Below, piece by piece: positions 61,039 to 64,000 of a stretch of DNA of 64,000 bases. This stretch comes from Parus major (lineage: Eukaryota > Chordata > Aves > Passeriformes > Paridae). The position numbers were made by a program, and so were the translations under genes. Location: contig NC_031791.1 in assembly GCF_001522545.3 (NCBI RefSeq), positions 4,193,276 to 4,257,275 of the forward strand. The letters are read 5' to 3'. The notes beneath the pieces were generated by a model, which had not been told where the DNA came from, searched no databases, and was given only the letters and a program-made list of their open reading frames with translations. Each line of letters opens with the position of its first letter. Position 1 is the first letter of the stretch.

Positions 61039-61193
61039 TGCAAGGATATTTCTGAATTCCTGAATTACCTTAAGCAAAACTTTAATTAAACTCTCTGAAC
61101 TGTTTCCTTTACTACCAAATATACTACTTAAAACTGAACTAAACTCCAACCAAAATGGAAAACCCTTCTCTTCAGTAAGATCTAACATAGCGT
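61039..61193 (-). other. Possible 155-nt internal exon of unknown gene (weak)
   Basis: On the minus strand an acceptor with pyrimidine tract (TATTTTCATTTTACAG, ending at 61194) is followed by 155 bases. A donor GTAAGTG (61032-61038) then matches the consensus from +1 to +6. The enclosed frame is open throughout (2 bases plus 51 codons), with protein-like content such as EEKGFPFWLEFSSVL and LIKVLLKVIQEFRNILA, suggesting an amphipathic helix. I do not recognise the protein. The frame also continues past the donor, which weakens the case, and acceptor/donor pairs occur by chance. If real, the gene runs on the minus strand and this window is largely its introns. Confidence 0.2.
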
Positions 61194-61519
61194 CTGTAAA
61201 ATGAAAATATTTTTTTTGTAAAAGCAGTGTGCCACTAAGTTACTTTTAGAAACTGCAAGTATCTTCATAAAAAAATTAAACATACATAAGCAAAAGCAAC
61301 AAATTAGCAAATATTTTTGCTAATGCATTTAACATTCTCACATTTTTACTGGTCTATTTACTGTTGTTGTAATCATTTTTACTCTCTTAATGCTTTCTCA
61401 TTGGTGAAACAGCAAGGTGTAAACATTTCCACGTGACCACACACCATGGAAGTCAAGTGAAAACTAGAAGCTGATTTCTGATGGGGTAGATCTGGCTGCA
61501 GAGCTGGAACCTCACCATC
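61194..61519. other. Non-coding sequence
   Basis: Nothing recognisable is present. Confidence 0.5.
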
Positions 61520-62174
61520 TGAGTTATCAATTCCTGAAACCCCACCTTGCCAAGCACAGATAGGTAACGTTGGATGGAGGTGGCCAGGTGATGCTGCCTA
61601 CCCAAAAGGTACCTTCCTTCTTCTCTGCAGAGGGGAAAGTGTCTGGGCAGGCCACAATCACACTCACAGACACACCACAGAGAGCTGAGCGACAGCAGAG
61701 AGCCAGGAAGGGTCTCTGGATGCAGTTCCAGTGGGGTTTATTGCAGCCACACACTGAAGGNNNNNNNNNNNNNNNNNNNNNNNNNNNNNNNNNNNNNNNN
61801 NNNNNNNNNNNNNNNNNNNNNNNNNNNNNNNNNNNNNNNNNNNNNNNNNNNNNNNNNNNNNNNNNNNNNNNNNNNNNNNNNNNNNNNNNNNNNNNNNNNN
61901 NNNNNNNNNNCAGGGAGAGCCAATGGGATCACAGGGGCGGAGCTCTGCAGCAAACTGGGGCCAATGGGGACACAGGGAAGGGAGAACTTTCTAGAGAAAG
62001 GACATATAAGGTAAAAAGGGGAGGGACAGCCCCAGGCCAGCTGGGTACATAGAACTGGGGTACAGTAACGTGGTGGGGCAAAGAGCCAGGGGAAAAACCT
62101 TTTCTTTCAGTCTTTATGTGGGGAAAACCTCCCTTTAATGCTTTAAGTTCACATCTTAGAGGCCTCTTTCCACA
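61520..62174 (-). mobile_element. LTR-like element on minus strand, interrupted by assembly gap
   Basis: Read on the minus strand, 62174-61911 looks like a U3. It has a pyrimidine-rich segment and two ATTGG (inverted CCAAT) boxes flanking a GCTCCGCCCC Sp1-type site. After the gap, 61760-61520 looks like R-U5, with GCTGCAATAAACCCC carrying a poly(A) signal (61739-61744) and a GC-rich U5. The TATA box and start site would fall in the gap. Possible termini are TGTGG (62174) and CTCA (61520), each flanked by CCATC (61515-61519, 62175-62179), a 5-bp match that would suit an ERVL-type duplication. These ends are tentative. A host promoter is the alternative. Confidence 0.5.
61761..61910. other. Assembly gap (150 N)
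   Basis: The run of N is exactly 150 bases. It lies inside the most GC-rich, LTR-like stretch of the window, so the missing bases are probably GC-rich or repetitive. Predicted frames spanning it are meaningless. Confidence 0.99.
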
Positions 62175-64000
62175 CCATCACTGCCTCTGGCTCCAGAGCC
62201 TCCACTTAGATACAATATTGTTTGGTGCCTCAAGGTGGCAAATAATGAAATTCCACTAAAATGCTTTAATGGTTTTCAAATTGATACTTAGCATCTTGAA
62301 GAAATAATATCAGAAACAGCTTAATCACAGGTATGTTTTAGAAGGGGAAGGTGAAATTTGACCACTTGTTTAGCTGCATTTCAGTTTAAACTGAGACATT
62401 TCACTATTCCTGTGATTTTCTTTATCACAGGCTCATTTCCACTCTCCACATGAAATAACTCATTCAACTTAATTTGAGAAAACAGACCAAAGAAATAGAC
62501 CAATATAAAGAATAACATTAAAATGTGCTTTAAAGGGACAAAATCAGAGCAGAAAAAAGCCTTGCAAAGCAAGAGCCAAACTATTGCTCAGCACATCCCT
62601 TGCTGTCCAAAACATATGAGTGCTATGGCAATATTTCTACAGAGTCATTCATCACATGTAGCTTGGGACTTTAAAATAATAGTAATAATTGTAATAATAA
62701 TTTTGGTTTGAAATCAAGTCTACACAGAGTTAGGTAATTCAACACTGCTCTGACTGCTGAAAAAAATACCTGTTCTGCTTCTTCCTATTGGGAGGTAATT
62801 CAATATTGTATTGCAAAAGCAACCCAGAAACCTATTTCACATTCTGTTGACTGACTGGATGGGAAATGTACTGCCAAGACAGACAAGTCTCCTGAGTGCA
62901 AAAACATCTGTAATCATAATTAAACAATAAAGTGCTGGCAGCATCTGTTTCCTCATATCCCTGCAGGGCTTATGTGTAGCATTTGAGGTGATCTCACTAT
63001 ACTGGCCAAAGGGGTTAATTCTTGTACAGTGAGAAGGAGAAAAAGTAACACTCTGAGGGAAAAGTATCACTGAGGAAATGTGCATTACTGGATCAATGGC
63101 CATTAACTGAAGAACAGATTCCCAGCAGGCTGTTAATGATGAGACAAAGATTACAGCTAGATATATCTTTCTGGTAAGGTCATCTGCACAGAAATAATAA
63201 TGATGATGAGGCAGCACTCACTAGAATGGATGTGTAAACAGAAACAAAGAGAATGCTCTCAGCTGATACTTACTCATTCCACTAAGTATTTTGAGTACAG
63301 TGAGTCAAGGATAGCAGTGGGGGGAGATTCTTTCTAACCACACTTTTAGCAGAGAAGGGGTTTTCCCCCCTTCTCTTTAAAAACTGTCTCTATAGAGGGC
63401 TGTGTTGCAAAGCAGTCCATAAAACTTAAGGGGTTTTAAAGGGTCACGTTCACAGGGCCAGACACATGTATTCCATTATAACTCTTGAACTTATAAAAAT
63501 GTGTCATTTCGAATTGTGAAGATGAAGTATAACACAGTGAGATATGTTTAGTTTCCTAATGCCTTAAGAATATTTTGTTCACTGTATAGTTATCACACAC
63601 TTATTTCTGCAAGGCATGCTGCTTCTTGTACATGTCAGCTGAAACGACAGCAGCCCGACTCAAAGACAGATGATGAACCTCCTGCTGTGCTGGCAAACAG
63701 ACACTCAACAAGACTTGACTTTCACTGCTAACAGGCATGGACAGTGAACTTTGCAAATGAAGCCTCAGACTGAAAGAATGTGTCCAAAAAGCCCAAAGCT
63801 TCAGTCTCCAAGCTGTAGTCTCTGCCCCTCAGCTTGATCAAAGCAGCTCTCACACTTGGCCTTGTTCTTTCCGGATCTTTTAATCAAATTGTGAATCAAG
63901 GAAAGGTTTGAAATGGGAAAAGGCACACAACTGGACTATTGACAGGCCAAAATTAAACATTCTGGAAAATTAACATGGTTTAATAGAAGGGTAATGTGAT
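62175..64000. other. Non-coding sequence
   Basis: A short AAT-rich patch lies at about 62676-62703. The 126-codon minus frame at 62837-63217 has no domain. No gene is recognised. Confidence 0.45.

Noticed and set aside
61570..62052. 160-codon plus-strand frame across the gap
   Set aside because: It is open only because 150 N are translated as X, and it lies in an LTR-like repeat.
1..64000. CRISPR arrays, operons or other prokaryotic systems
   Set aside because: No regularly spaced direct repeats, no dense coding and no ribosome-binding sites. The sequence is vertebrate.

Overview
The window looks like non-coding DNA from a bird, most likely a songbird (passerine). The evidence is the repeat content. 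There are three clear CR1 LINE 3' ends with the avian ATTCTATGATTCTG-type terminus, and a tRNA-Ile-derived SINE with a CR1 tail, an architecture known from zebra finch. There are also several endogenous-retrovirus LTRs of avian type. The rest is AT-rich, with poly(A)/poly(T) tracts and small AT microsatellites, as expected of a gene desert or a very long intron.

I find no convincing protein-coding gene, rRNA gene or functional tRNA gene. The open frames are short, lack recognisable domains and mostly fall in AT-rich or repeat sequence. Two minus-strand stretches (61039-61193 and 41599-41730) combine an open frame with good-looking splice sites. They are reported only as weak exon candidates.

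Layout. 1-5.2 kb: unique sequence, an ancient L3/CR1-like fragment (about 864-1060), a hairpin-forming tandem repeat (about 2309-2349) and the tRNA-Ile/CR1 SINE (2893-3025). 5.25-5.69 kb: a minus-strand CR1. 6.2-13 kb: two plus-strand solo LTRs of one family (6214-6655 and 12491-12935). Their termini are TGATGCC/GGCATCA and they carry an octamer, a TATA box and, in the first copy, an AATAAA signal. 13-30 kb: unique sequence with one AT microsatellite (26631-26763). 30.4-30.96 kb: a block richer in CpG, with paired forkhead-type motifs. 34.5-35.4 kb: a TA microsatellite followed by a candidate conserved non-coding block. 38.95-39.37 kb: a third LTR of the same family on the minus strand. It stops just after its poly(A) signal and is followed by an A-rich tail. 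44.7-45.0 kb: a plus-strand CR1. 50.0-50.35 and 54.8-55.1 kb: candidate conserved non-coding elements. 52.9-53.7 kb: an old copy of the LTR family, 13 bp from an unrelated ERVL-like LTR on the other strand. 58.47-58.75 kb: a plus-strand CR1. 61.5-62.2 kb: a promoter-like minus-strand LTR interrupted by a 150-base assembly gap.

No genes act together here. The functional content that can be argued for is regulatory: LTR promoter and poly(A) modules, and several candidate enhancers recognised only by composition and motif content. I did not find an undescribed biological system. The most unusual local signals are the LTR copy with an A-rich tail and the back-to-back LTR pair.
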